Assembly: GCA_028023455.1 (NCBI GenBank)
Contig: JAQFVV010012394.1
Coordinates: 26,301,053-26,365,052 of the forward strand
Direction: 5' to 3'
From: Epiperipatus broadwayi
Lineage: Eukaryota > Onychophora > Udeonychophora > Euonychophora > Peripatidae
Length of the DNA: 64,000 bases
Both the position numbers and the translations under genes were made by a program. Shown here one piece after another: positions 44,455-57,009 of the stretch (positions are counted from its first letter, which is position 1; each line of letters opens with the position of its first letter). The notes under the pieces are model-generated. The model was not told where the DNA came from, searched no databases, and was given only the letters and a program-made list of their open reading frames with translations.

Positions 44455-44703
44455 TAAAACATTAGACATAAAAAATGTGATTTTGAAGAAGAAAAGAAAG
44501 AAAGAGTGAGAAGAAAGAAAAAAAAGAGAAAACTGGATGAGAAAAAATAAGAAAAAGATGAAAACTAGAGAGAGAAAAAAATGACAAGAGAGAACAGAAA
44601 GTAGAGAAGATATAGGAGAGGAGAGAAAATGAACAAGAGAAAAAATGACAAAAAACAAAGGAGAAAGAGAGAGAACAGGAAAGGAGGGAGCAGAAGAGAA
44701 ATA
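44455..44703 (+). repeat. Purine-rich (GA-rich) tract, ~250 bp
   Basis: Almost purine-only on the plus strand, an irregular mix of GAAA, GAGA and GGAG repeats. The minus-strand ORF across it (44449-44766) is a low-complexity Phe/Ser/Leu product of the tract and not a gene. Confidence 0.85.
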
Positions 44704-44789
44704 ATTCTTGGCATGGAAGAATCTTGTTAATATATTAAATATAGTTGACATGAAGAATACATACATACATTATGAAAATATGATAAGTT

Positions 44790-45380
44790 TTTGTGGTATT
44801 CATACTTATGACAATCTATCTTGCTCGATGGCACTGTTTCCATGCAAAAGCACAGAAATATGCCATTTATGCAGCCAAACTTATGACATATAGAACAGTT
44901 GTGTTCATATTAGCCATTACAGACCTAGATTGCATTGCACGCAGCCCACTTTTTTTACATCACTATACAAATAGCACACATTTTACATATCTCTACCATA
45001 CAATGTGAGGCTGTATAGAATTCAACTGGCTATAACTCCTTTGAAGGTGAATTTAATTTCAAAAGGGTAGGTTCCAGCACCATTTCAGAGATTTTATGGA
45101 AAAAGTCATGTTTGTGTAAGAACTGCTATGAGTCTACTAAAATGGCTGTGGTGGAGCGCTACATGCTAAAATATATAATGTAATTTAAAAATGTAATTAT
45201 TCCATTCTATTAAATAATGTTGTCTCATAAAGAACAGCTACAAGACAAATCAAATGTCTGAGGTTGCACATCGTTTTATAAATCCTACGGTTGTTTTGAT
45301 CAGAGTAGTGGATTTATTGGATGATCCTTCGGATTGGCCAAATCAGCAGTCACCCCTTGTACATTCCATCACTATGCACT
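44790..45380 (+). repeat. Dispersed repeat E, copy 2
   Basis: See 16140-16760: it shares 'cacagaaatatgccatttat', the block near 'catgtttgtgtaagaactgc' and other scattered matches in the same order. Two overlapping ORFs (44708-45008) have no recognised domain. It may be a decayed DNA transposon. Confidence 0.5.
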
Positions 45381-48300
45381 GAAATATATGCTGTAATTAA
45401 AAACTGTAATTTAGAAAGTAATGTTTTTTTTTTAAAAAAAGTAAATGTATTTTGAAAGGAACTCAATGTTTTATATCTAAAAAAAATGTAAATCCCTAAA
45501 AAGAAACCGGTGAAAGCGTTATTTTAAAAAAAAAATTAAAATGTAAATCAGGTCAGTAACATTATATTTTTTTTTTACTAGCAACAGTGCCATCAAGTGG
45601 GATGGATTGTCATAAGCATGAGTACCATTTTTGTTTATCAACTGAGCCATTCAACTTGTAATAAATAATATACAATTTTCTTGAAATTATATTATACAAT
45701 AAAAACTAGAAAAAGAAAGTATGATGTTGTAGATTTGTGTAATACTTTGTTCACTAACAACCAAAAATCAAAAAAATTTAATATTATTTTCTTAATCTAA
45801 AACTAACACACACACACATATATATATGTTACCATCTGTGATTAGACTTAAAATAGGCACTCATATTTTTTTTAAAAAATTAGGGTCAAGATAAATGTTA
45901 AAAATCATCAAGTGATGTTTATCCTAATTTTGGAATTATTATAGATATACCCAAATATAAAATAATAATATGGCGGTCCTCTATTCTATACCTAATTGGT
46001 TTCTGAAATACGTATGAAAGTGGATATGTATGAAAGTGGAAATGTAAGAAAGTAGAACAATATTAAAAACATCAAAAAGAGTTTTCAAAATAGAGTACTT
46101 GTCTTTATTTTATACTGATTAATATCTGCTGTTTAATTTATAAATTTGTCAAGAGATAATTGAATTGTATTTTTCTTTTCTTGTCTTTCACAATTTAACA
46201 TATTGTCAATCATATTAAATGATACAAATGTCCAATTGAAACAAAATACAAGTTTTATTCATTATATTTACAAAAAAAATATAAGTTCTTTAAAAAGTAA
46301 ACAAAAATAAATTATATATCCACAATACATGCTTATCATTCAAATAAAACTATAAAAAAAACTAGAATCTTTGATTACATTTTTCTCTTACTAATGAGGG
46401 AAACGAATTTATGGACAAAAATATTTCAGTAGGAATAGTTAATTCTTCTATCTACCTGAAATCTTATTTAAATAATAATTTATATCAGGGTGGCCTGTAC
46501 AATAAATTCCCTAGATTTGCTTTGGAAAGGAAAGATACAAATATCTCTACAGAAGTGATTTCTTTGTTTGCCATTTAAATGAGACCTTAATCTACAACAG
46601 AAAAATCAATTGCAACACAAGCAATATTTTTTTAAACTAATAAAAAAATATCCTCCTCTAATTACTCTAGTGTTTTGTTAACTAAAAATGCAAAGCAATA
46701 ATTTAACTGGAAATTTCCACCACTTTAATATTTATTAATATTAAATTACAACAATATTTTTTCATTGCATTTAAAAAATAATAAATTTAAATGGTTTATA
46801 TCAGCATTTTTTTACACTATAAGTAAAGTAATGTGGGAGAGATGGGGAGGGACTATTGACTAATAGTCCATGAGAAAGAATCATTACATTAAATTATGCA
46901 TATTTTGATATATATATATATAAATTGAAAGTACAAAATGTGTATAAAATAGAGAATTGTATGAAAGTAAAATGCATGAAAATAGAGAACTGTATTTGTG
47001 ATTTATTTTTCTTTCATTTTTTTAAAGTAATATGATAAGTAATTTATTGCATTGAAATTAATGTCTTAGTATAAAATTATTCATAAATTTAAAGATGTAT
47101 ATTTGATATATTTTACATTAATGTTTTGTCTATTTACAAATTTAAAAACAATAGGTTTAGATAAATAATATTTATGTGTGTGTATTTAGATTACAGTGTA
47201 AATTTAAAATCATATGTATTTTTAAAGTAATATTGTTATTAAAGATATATTATTTGTAATGATCTTTTATTAAACAAATAAATGTATTTTATTTTTGATT
47301 TGTAATTTAATAAAAAATTAAAAATCATTGTTATTACTTTTTATTTTAAAATATATTTCTTTTAAAATTAAAAGAAAACATTTTGTAAAGAAGTTGTGTA
47401 TTCAAATGATTTCTAATTAAAGTGCAATAATCACTCAATAAGGTAGAAGGGACAAATTCAAGTTAGACATTAGCTACTGCTTCTAGGTCAATGACCTAAA
47501 TGTTATGTCAATAGATGAATAATATAAAAACCCTTGATTTTAAGTTCAGACTCTATATATATATATATATTTCTCTATCACTTTAGTGGTGTACTGCATT
47601 TTCACAGTAAATACTTTTTTTTAAAAAAAGTGATATATATATATTTAAAAAAGATTTAATGTAAATACCATCAAAAAGACAATTTAGTCATTTGAGAAAT
47701 GACTATTTTAACAACTAATAAGTGGAATTTGTTTAAAAATGTTTTAGAAGAAAACTTTATAAAATGTTTATAAAGTTTTGCATATGAATTAACATACATA
47801 TATATATATGTCTATTTATATGACAAAAAATAAATAATTTGTTAAAAATTATAACCGGAATGGATGATGATTTTGAATTTGATAAATATATGTGCCTATT
47901 TGTATGGCAAAAAACAAATTTGTTAAAAATAATCATTTTAAAAGATTAAAACAATACTTGTTACTCAACACCAACTACAATGTGAATATTGCTATGGTCC
48001 ATTAAGGATTATTTGTTAAATAAACTCTGGATATTTTTTAAAAAGCAAGCTCTCGAAAATTATTATGTCTTTGAAAATATCATTTTATGAATTTCTTCAT
48101 GGATTTTCTTTGCATGAATTTAATAAAAGTAACTCAAAGATTGTGAAACCCTTTGTATATAAACATTGATCAATATATTATCCCATTTGATAAAACAGGT
48201 TGTATGCTTTATCTATATAATTATTATTTGCATTATTATTGTTGTTGTTTTTAAGATTGTTTAGTGTACATGTGCGTATAGGAGAACATATATATATATA

Positions 48301-48639
48301 ATTAACCAAAATAAAATTTTTATAACTAACTCTAAATTTAAACCAATTGTAATAAAATTGTATTTAATAACTTGTTTTATATATTTTAATGTATATATTG
48401 TCTATTAAAATAAATAAATATTTTCTTTGGGTCAAAACATGCAATATCTTAACATCATATTACAGTCAAAACAAATAGAACATTTTATAGTACATTGATT
48501 CAAACTATTCAAAATATATTAATGTCTTGTTATTTATTACATTTAAGTTGTCTTATTTGATTTAATATGTAGATGACATAGCAATAATAATTAAAAATCT
48601 TCATATGACTTTAATTTTTAAGATCGTATTGCAGAAATG
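45381..48639. other. AT-rich desert
   Basis: Mostly A/T-rich low-complexity sequence with (TA)n at 46911, 47555, 47800 and 48289. No ORF track-worthy gene, LINE or recognised repeat is visible over 3.2 kb. Confidence 0.5.
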
Positions 48640-48985
48640 TAATATAGGGAGCACACCAATAGCTCTAACAAGCTTTTATTAATACATGCCAAAGAGAAAA
48701 CCTACAAAATCTCTATCTAGAATTATTCCGATCCTCAGACCAATTGGTTTCGAGCTTTTGATTAACGATTCAGATTTTCTACTTAATAGTTACATATTAG
48801 ATAAGTGCTGGCTTTTGAGTTGGTATTTTAGATCTAGTGTCTGAATATCCTAGCTCCTCACTGACATGAGCCAACAGGTCAAAACTGATAGATCTTTGGA
48901 TGGGAATAATCCTAGATAGAGATTTTATAGGTTTTCTTTTTGGCACTTATCAATAAAAGCTTGTTAGAGCTATTGGTAGGCTCCC
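48640..48985. repeat. Ribozyme-repeat family C palindrome
   Basis: The ends are inverted: 'caccaatagctctaacaagc' on the left and 'gcttgttagagctattggta' on the right. So are the 'aaaatctctatctagaatta' and 'aatcctagatagagatttta' blocks. The minus-strand half keeps GCTCGAAACC, the palindromic stem III ACCAATTGGT and the C cleavage site. The plus-strand half keeps 'cctcactgacatgagcc' (core with a 2-nt insertion) and CAAAAC in place of CGAAAC. Neither copy is complete. Confidence 0.8.
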
Positions 48986-49849
48986 TATATTATATTAATT
49001 TAAAGACTCTACGCAATCACAAACATTTAAAAAATTTTAATTAACAAAATAAGATTTTATTACTTTATTAGAATTCGGTAATCATTAAATGTGAACCTAA
49101 TGTTTTCATGGACACCAATTGGTATTATTCAAACATAAAACCTAGTCAAGAAATTATTAACCAAACTTTATATACATGATCATCAAGTTTAAATTATTTT
49201 AATCATCCTTTAACAATATTGTAAATGTTAGTACTTAATAATAAAAGGGTTATTTTATATGAATGAAGCCCAGTATAAACTATTTCTCAATATATCTCCT
49301 ATAAATTTTCAAATAAATTATTTTAAATTGTGTATTATAATTTTGGCGTTCAGTCGAGTTATCATACATCTAATATATAAATGTTATTAATAGAGTTTAA
49401 CTTTATTCCAATATAGATTTTATCTTTATGAGTAGAGCTTGGTTAAATTTATATTGTCACAGATTTGGTTTGTTCAATTTGTATAGTTCTATTAATTTCA
49501 GCTAGCCCACATATTGTTATAGATGTGATGTTGTATATTTTATACTGTTACAGAATTTAGCTTTACCCAATTCATGGAGTATATAAGAGTAAACATTCCA
49601 TTGTCCATTTTATACTGTTAAAGATTTTGGTATCCAAAGTGTGGGCATGTAAAATATCTCCCTCCCTCCCTCCCTCTCTCCCTCCCTCTCCCCCCCCCCC
49701 CCCCATTAAAATATATTATGAACAAAAATGCCATATGCAATACCAATAGTTATCTTTATTTTTATATAATTGTTTATAATTGTATAATAATGAAACTATT
49801 ATGTTTTCCTGAAGATTTGTGATAATGGTATTTTAGATGTGATAATATG
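48986..49849. other. AT-rich sequence with CT and C tract
   Basis: A (CTCC)n run passes into ~16 consecutive C at 49658-49705. 'tttatactgttaaagattt' and 'ttttatactgttacagaat' repeats are spaced irregularly between 49450 and 49630 (several degenerate ~50-bp units). No gene is visible. Confidence 0.55.
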
Positions 49850-50345
49850 TTGGATTATTTCTATAATCTATCATAATCTTTACTTAAACTTTTCCAAATA
49901 CGAACAAATGTTAGTAATAACACACAAAGATAATCCAAGTGAACATTTCAAGTGGTATTACTCTTTGAGGTGTAGCCAGTGATAATGTTAGAATAGGAGC
50001 CAAACTTACACCTTTAGATTCTTGAATATCGAATTTTAAGGCAACATTAATCAAATGGGCCACTCTGCCAAAAGAGTTGCCTTAAAATTCAGTTATTCAA
50101 GAATCTAAAGTTGTAAGTTTGATTCCTAAGCTAACATTGTCACTGGTCAGGTCAGCAACACCTGAAGAAGAGTGGAGAATAAAACCACTGAAAACATTGT
50201 ATAGTATATTCTCCTAACATATTTTGTCTTTGTGTATTATTACTAACAGTTGTTTATATTTGGAAAAGTTTAAATAAAGTTTAAATTTTTCTAGACATTC
50301 AACGTTTAATGACAGATGATAGAAATAGATCAATATATTATCACA
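49850..50345. repeat. S1 inverted element, full-length
   Basis: This is the clearest whole S1 palindrome. The left end is 'ttggattatttctataatct' and the right end is its inverse. Inner arms carry 'catttcaagtggtattactc' and 'acacctgaagaagagtggag', both versions of the ribozyme-like block, plus inverted 'gattcttgaatatcgaattt'. On the right arm the block is CTGAAGA, stem II AGTGG/CCACT around AGAATAAAA, then GAAA. The tRNA-like centre is decayed. Confidence 0.85.
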
Positions 50346-50594
50346 TACATCATTATGAAAATAATACAGTATTATTAATTTAATTAACTCACTGAATGGT
50401 ATTTGATATTATTATAATAAATTATTTAAATATATAAAAAGTGTTATCATTCATATGGATAATTGCACCCATATTTCAATCATAGCTCTATGGTCATTTT
50501 CAAGATGTATTTTCAATCATTTCTACAGATATATACAGATATAAATATACAACAATTTGTAAACAATATTTTCCCCAAAATAATTGGCCTTTAA

Positions 50595-51545
50595 CCATCC
50601 AAAGGCACATATTGGATTTTAAAATGAGCATTGTGGATCACATCCATGTATTGAGAGAAGTTATAGAAAAGATCAATGAATATGAGTTAGTATTATGCTT
50701 TAGATTTGTAGATTATGAAAAGACATTTGATTCTATAAGCATTTACACAATGATCAAAGTATTGGATCAACAAGAGATAAATCCAGGATATTGTCATATT
50801 CTGAAAAATATGATATTGGGAAGAGTGTATTACAGGATGATTCGACATTTCCAAAACTTTTTAGATCAGTTTTACAAGAAATATTTTATGGTCCAAAATG
50901 GGGAGCTAAGATAGTAAAAGTAAATGGAGATTACTTAAGCCATCTAGATTTTGCACATGATGTGGTTGTTTTTGTAAATGATTCTTCAGAGCTTCAGGAA
51001 ATACTGCAAGTGTAATCAGATAAAAATAAGAAAACAGCATTAAAGATAAATGCTAAAAAGACTAGAGTAACAACTATAAATACTTTGGTCAGATTACTAA
51101 TACAAATGGAAACATAGCAGAAATGGGTGGAGAGCTTTTAGAAATAACTTAATACTAGAAGGAAATATGCAACAAATGTTTGGAAAGAAAAGTTATTAAT
51201 AAATATGTTTCACTAGTTTTACCTTATGAATTTGAAACTTGGACATTTAACAGAAGAACAATGCAAAGACTTCCGGCCGCCATTCAACAAAGTATGGAGA
51301 AATGTATGTAAAAAATAACAAAAATGGATGGGAAATGAAATACAAGGGTGAGATATATTGGAAGAATTAAAAAAAACTGAAATGTATCTGGGTTGAACAT
51401 ATTGCTAGAAAATGATTCCAAAAGATTATAAAAGACTTAGTAAGAAATCACATGTGACAGATTGATGAAATAAGAAAGTTTGCTCGTGTGACGTGGATGA
51501 TCTGTCTGTAAAAATAATTAACAGTAGACGTTGATAATGTCTATA
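50595..51545 (+). mobile_element. 5'-truncated RTE LINE copy, decayed
   Basis: It aligns with about 28885-30060 of the LINE with several deletions. Recognisable are the 'HIHVLREVIEKINEYEL' segment, 'FVDYEKTFDSISI', 'HLDFAHDVVVF' (the FADD catalytic motif has become FAHD) and 'ETWTFN'. Frames are broken at about 50810 and from 51015 on. It is dead. Confidence 0.88.
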
Positions 51546-52863
51546 AAATATGATCAAAATGTAGGTGTAATTAGAGGATAAAATATTTAGAGGATATGTA
51601 TATATGATGTACACAAATTTGATTGATAGAATAAACGACTATGTAGTTGACAATATTTGTATATTAGAAATAATTGACCAATTGTAAAGAGAAAAAAAGT
51701 TATTTATCTATGTAATTAATTATTACTAACACAAAAACTTTCAATACAATAATATATTATTTGTTAAAAAAATAAATAAATATATAGAATACGAAATTGA
51801 TAAACAAAATCGAGCTTTTCTTATCTATTTCAATTGCAAATCACAGCGCAGTAATTCGTTATTTATTTTCAAGATAATATATACAATTAATTTTCATTTA
51901 AGTAATGCATGTTCTCAACTCAAAGGCTTACAGACTGTTTACTAACAAGGACTAAAAAATAAGTTTCATTCTTTTAACACAATTTATTGTAGTAATATTT
52001 CATTTTTCTAAATGATCAAAAACAAGATTTGTTTTACTGATTGAATTGGCTTTAACACATATTTATAGTCATCAGCAATTTTTCATTTCAAACATTATTC
52101 AATCAGAGATGGCAAAAATAGATGGCACACACATGCGCAGAGACGCTTAAAATAAATTCATTAATAGCTATTTCGTTGTGGTGCGCATGCGCAAAAGCTG
52201 ATTTAAAATTGTTAAAACCTTTAAATTACTAAAATTTGAATAATGTTCATTTGAAATAAAACACATTTTAAGTATTTATAAATTTAATGTTAAGAAAATT
52301 TATTACAAAACAAAATAATTTTTTAAAAAAAAAACAAACAAGTATTTTCATTGATATGATATTATGTACAAAGGCATGTCTTCGTTCAAATGTTATTTGA
52401 AAAGCATTTACAAAAATTTAAACGGTAACTAATTAAAATAATGTATCACAAAAGTATTTTATTTCTACTAGTGGAATTCAAACGATCCGAATGAATAAAA
52501 GTGGATATACTGTGATAAATAAATATTGATAATTACAATTATTACGAAATGGGAGAGATAAAAAAAATAAATTCCTCTAATTATTAAAAAAAGGATTTGA
52601 ATTTTTTTATAATTATTTTAAAAAGTATATTTTATAAATGTAGTGATCGACTTCATCTTTCAATAATATATACACACATATAACAGTCACTCTAAACGAA
52701 TATAGAGATTCCAACTCCAAGGGAAAAGGAAAGTGCTTTAGAAATGAGTTTTGCATTAACTATACACAACAGAAATGAGTTTTGCACTAACTATACAAAA
52801 CAATCTGTGAACCACAAAACGTCCATATGCAGAAAATGATAGTTCTTTTTTCAGTTTATTTGA
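51546..52863. other. AT-rich sequence, no gene seen
   Basis: A short direct duplication lies at 52743-52800 ('gaaatgagttttgca' twice). Two similar strings, 'cacacacatgcgcagagacg' near 52125 and 'gtggtgcgcatgcgcaaaag' near 52180, form a small inverted pair around 'tgcgca'. No gene is visible. Confidence 0.5.
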
Positions 52864-53081
52864 TGCTGTATCCTCAATTATGACTAGGTGACCAGAAAAC
52901 AAATATACAATAAACTCAACAGATGACAGCAGATATATATTTAGCAATAATAATTTCATATATAACTCTTATCTACTTCTTTTTCCCTCTATATTCTGCT
53001 TCTTTTATATTTCAATATAAACTTCATTAACACTCCTTTAACACTTTAAGCAAACAATGTTTGTTTATTTACAACAGTTTC

Positions 53082-53110
53082 AACTATCCTAGTAGTCTTC
53101 ATCAGATCTG
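53082..53110 (-). ncRNA. Hammerhead-like block in foldback arm (left)
   Basis: Minus strand reads CTGATGA, A, stem II GACTA/TAGTT around CTAGGA, then GAAAC. Stem III and stem I are not convincing. The matching block in the right arm (54731-54760, plus strand) keeps a perfect stem II GACTG/CAGTC. Confidence 0.45.
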
Positions 53111-54730
53111 CAACAAAAATTATACAAATATTACATCAATACAACCAAAATTCTTATTCTTTATATATTCATGTAGTCATCATTATAAAATTATAATAAA
53201 ACAAAATAATGCAAAGCAAAAACAATTCAATCCAAAAACTTTTAAACAAAATTTTTAAATCTTTTAAAATAAAAAAATAAAAATACTAAAATAAAAAATT
53301 AAAACTTCTTTAAAATTATTTTTAAAAATTACAACCAAAAATAAATATATGAAAATAATTCAAATTTTAACAGCAAACCATGAAAAAGAAAACTCTTAAA
53401 AACCCATTAAAATATTAATCTAAAAATTAATACCAAAAATTATTATTTTCTACTTAATTAAAATTACATAAATAAACCCAAAAAACAATAAACCAAAAAC
53501 AAAAAAAATCAAAAATCAAAATTTAAAAATTAATATTAAAAAATTAAAAAAATTTAAAATCAAAATCAAAAAACAAAAACAAAAATCATTCCTTCCCCCT
53601 TTTTAACACACCCATTTATACTCTACTGAACTCATTTTATACCTCCATATGATCTCTCCAATTGCTTTATTCATTTATACTTTAACACTCCCTATCATCT
53701 TTACTTATTTAACTATCCTTTTATAACATTTAATATACATACAAACTTAACTATCCTTACCTTAAACTATTCTACTTCCCTCACTTTTTCTCCATTTTTC
53801 TTTTTCAGTAACCCCCCCCCCAACTTTCTTTATTTTCCCATCAACTAGCTCCCTCTATTAACCACCCCTATTACCTAATTACCTTAAATTTTAATCCTTT
53901 TACCTATTATTTTTTTCGATTTCCTTTCACTTTAATCATCCTAAACCATGCTCGCTTTTAATTTTACACTACCAAAGTCCTTATTCCTCCTTCTCTATTA
54001 ATGTTAGGCCTTATTTTCTTCATCAACAATGCTTCTCTTATTTTCCTGTCCCTTCTACTATTTGCATAACTAATCATTTTATTTTCCTTCTCCAAATCAT
54101 ACCCTGTCTCCATCATATGAATTGGAGATGGTATGGAGGTATAAAATGAGCTAATTAGAGTATAAATGGATATGTGAAAAAGGAGGGAAGGAATGATTTT
54201 TTAGTTTTAGTTTTTGATTTATGATTTTTGTTTATTTGTTTTTTAATTTTGATTTTTTAATTTTTTTAATTTTTTAATTTTAATTTTTAAATTTTGATTT
54301 GGGATTTTTTTGGTTTTGGCTTAATTGTTTTTTTTTTTAGTTTTATTTATGTAATTTTAATTATGTAATTTTTATTTATGTAATTTTAATTAAGTAGAAA
54401 ATGATAATTTTTGGTATTAATTTTTAAATTAATGTTTTAATGGTTTTTAAGGGTTTTTTTTTTTTTTTGGTTTGATGTTAAAATTTGAATTATTTTCATG
54501 TATTTATTTTTCGTTGCAATTTTTAAAAATAATTTTAAAGAAGTTTTAATTTTTTTATTTTAAAAAATTTAAAAATTTTGTTTAAAAGTTTTTGGATTGA
54601 GTTGTTTTTGCTTTGCATTATTTTGTTTTATTATAGTTTTACTATAATTTTATAATGATGACTATATAAAAATATAAGGAATAAGAATTTTAGTTGTATT
54701 GATGTAATATTTGTATAATTTTTGTTGTAT

Positions 54731-54760
54731 ATCTGAAGAAGACTGCTAGGACAGTCGAAA
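54731..54760 (+). ncRNA. Hammerhead-like block in foldback arm (right)
   Basis: CTGAAGA, A, GACTG-CTAGGA-CAGTC, GAAAC. The core and stem II match the hammerhead consensus, but there is no clear UH site with stem I pairing. Related blocks sit in S1 elements, so this is a shared module. Confidence 0.45.
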
Positions 54761-55631
54761 CGGTTAAAAATAAATAAAGATTGTTTGCTTAAAGTGTTAA
54801 AGAAGTGTTAATAAAGTTCATATTTCAATAATTTATTAACAATTAGGAAAAATAATTATTATACTGATCTTTAACACAAATATAAAGTCTGCATTTGAAC
54901 GAGCTTAATTCACAGATCAATAACTGAATAGCAAATAATGTTTATAACATTTAGGTAAGCTATTATTCAGTTTACCTTTACTACTGTCTATAGTCTTTAT
55001 AATACAGCCCTCAGTGAGCCTCTTGAGGCATTTCAAAATAATAACAAAGATCGAGAGAATCTGTTAAAAGCACTATTCAGCTTTGACCTGCAGGAGTTGA
55101 GATCCTGGAAATAAAGTCATCTGATGATGATCTTCACTGCTCAACTCATGAACACAGTAACAATAGCAGCAACCACAGAAAGAGTCAACAGTCCTTTTTC
55201 TCTAGCTTTTTATATCCATCTTTTCCTTTGTTTCTCTTATCTTTCTGGAGCAAATTCTTTGGCTTTAATTAATCAGTTTGCTTAATTAATTTATGTATTA
55301 TTTAGTTATCATACAACAAAATTCTGCTTAGCTTTTTAATTATACAATTAATTACTCTCTTAGAAATTTATTTTCATATACGGTAACTTATAAGGTTTAT
55401 AATATTAATTATTTTTAAAAATTTATTTCCATATCTTTAAGGTTTTAGATCTATACAATTAATTAGTGTCTTAGGAATTAATTTCCATATAAGGTAATTT
55501 ATAAGGTCTATTCCATTAATTAATATATACATGTGTCTATGTTTATTTAAACTACATTTAATTAAAACATTTCTTTTCAATGATTTATTTATTAGCATTC
55601 TTAAGTTTAAAATATTATTTAATATTTTGCA

Positions 55632-56004
55632 CTCCTCCCCTTACTCCAGAAAATAGTTTAGGCTTACATATATAGTGGTTGAATCTGGCTGGTCTTCATA
55701 TCTGATGTCTGGGTTTGGATGATCTAGTTGTTAATCCAGTCAGCTTCGGTGTTGATTCTAGTTCCTGTTTTATTCTTCCAGGTTCCATGTCACAGCTTTC
55801 TGGTTTTTCTTCTTCCTCCTTGATCTGTATTCCATGTGGTGTTGGTTCCACTGTGTCTTGTATTTCTTGATTTTCATCTTTTGGCATGGGTACTGCAATT
55901 TCCCAATTTTCTTTGAATCGCCAACAAACATGATTTACATATATTCTGTATGATGTCCCATCCTGGGTGTGGATGATTGTTATTGTTTTTGATAACATTT
56001 TCAC
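55632..56004 (-). pseudogene. Gypsy integrase C-terminal region
   Basis: The minus-strand ORF contains a 'SYRIYVNHVCWR'-like segment and then an acidic, proline-rich tail ending in 'TTRSSKPRHQI'. That is the usual end of a Gypsy integrase/pol protein (hydrophobic domain, then basic 'RRS' terminus). It is directly next to the polypurine tract. Confidence 0.6.
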
Positions 56005-56099
56005 AATTTCTTCTTTAATCCATTTCTTCTGGATTATGTTTCAAACCCAAACACTGTTCCCTATTATGTATATATTGTCACTTTACCAGTCCACTGTTT

Positions 56100-56850
56100 G
56101 TATTTTTTCATTTTTCTCACTCTCTATTTTATCGGACATACTTGGACATAAAGGTAATAATTTAATTCTGTTTCTTCCCCATCACAAGTTCTGCTGGAGA
56201 TTTTCCTGTAGATGTTGATGGGGTGGAGTGTTGATTCAACCTAGCATTATATATTGCTTGTTGCATACTTACACTGTTTGACTTCTTGAGGGCCTTTTTA
56301 TTATCTGTACAGCTTTTCAGAAATTCCATTTGATTCTGGATGATACAGGGGTGCATGTATATGTTTAATGCCATTGTCAATAAAATAGCTTTCCATTTCA
56401 TGCATGGTCAATCCAGTGCCATTGCCAGACACAATGGTTTCAAGAAGAGACCGTGGCATAAAAACATAGCATTTACATTTTCAATCATTTCTTTTGTACT
56501 TATATCTTTTACAATATGTTATTCCACCCAGAGCAGTATCTTGCTGTTTACTGGCCCTGTGTGATCAATTTGTACTCTCTGAGTCTTCTGTTGTTATTAG
56601 CCATAAATTGTATTGTTTTAACTTCATATTAGTTTCAGATTGATAGGGGGTGCATTTTTTATGTATTGCTTGATGTCTGATGTTATTTTTTGGCCACAAA
56701 ACATAGCTATGAGCTAATATTTTGGTTCACCCAATTCTGGAGTGACCTTCATGTAAAAGCTTTAAAACTAGTTGTCTATGCTCCATTGGTATTATGACTT
56801 AGTCTCCCATTAGTACACACTCTTTACAAATAAACAATCTCTCACAGTTT
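56100..56850 (-). pseudogene. Gypsy integrase core and zinc-binding remnant
   Basis: On the minus strand, 'LLHEGHSRIG' and 'LAHSYVLWP' mark the zinc-binding (HHCC) region. 'QIDHTGPV' marks the start of the catalytic core. 'ETIVSGNG' then 'NGIKHIHAP' and 'SPAELVMG' mark the end of the DDE core and the following region. The order is right for Gypsy integrase. Stops and frameshifts run throughout. The catalytic Asp in the 'SDNG' motif is changed to Gly. Confidence 0.75.
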
Positions 56851-57009
56851 GTTCAGAACCCTGTGGTGATGTAGTATGGCTTTGACTTCAGCTATACATT
56901 CTTCTCCCCAAAGTCTCAGCTTTATCATAAACTGATTTAGAACTTGGATGCCCATATTTTAATTGTATGGAATTATCCCCTATTTCCTTGCATATGTGAA
57001 TTACTTCTG

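Larger units (their letters stand above)
52957..54826. mobile_element. Foldback element inserted in the Gypsy LTR
   Basis: The left arm (about 53007-53668) and the right arm (about 54119-54826) are ~650-bp reverse complements around a ~450-bp centre. The insertion is flanked by an AATAATTT octamer at 52949-52956 and 54827-54834, where the other LTR has one copy. The left side has ~50 extra bp before the arm starts. Each arm carries a hammerhead-like block near its tip: CTGATGA/CTGAAGA, stem II GACTG...CAGTC (around CTAGGA), GAAAC. No ORF. The plus strand is nearly free of G in the left arm and centre. Confidence 0.85.

Noticed and set aside
44449-44766. Minus-strand ORF of 105 codons rich in Phe/Ser/Leu
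   Set aside because: A by-product of the purine tract. It has low complexity, and no protein family is recognised.
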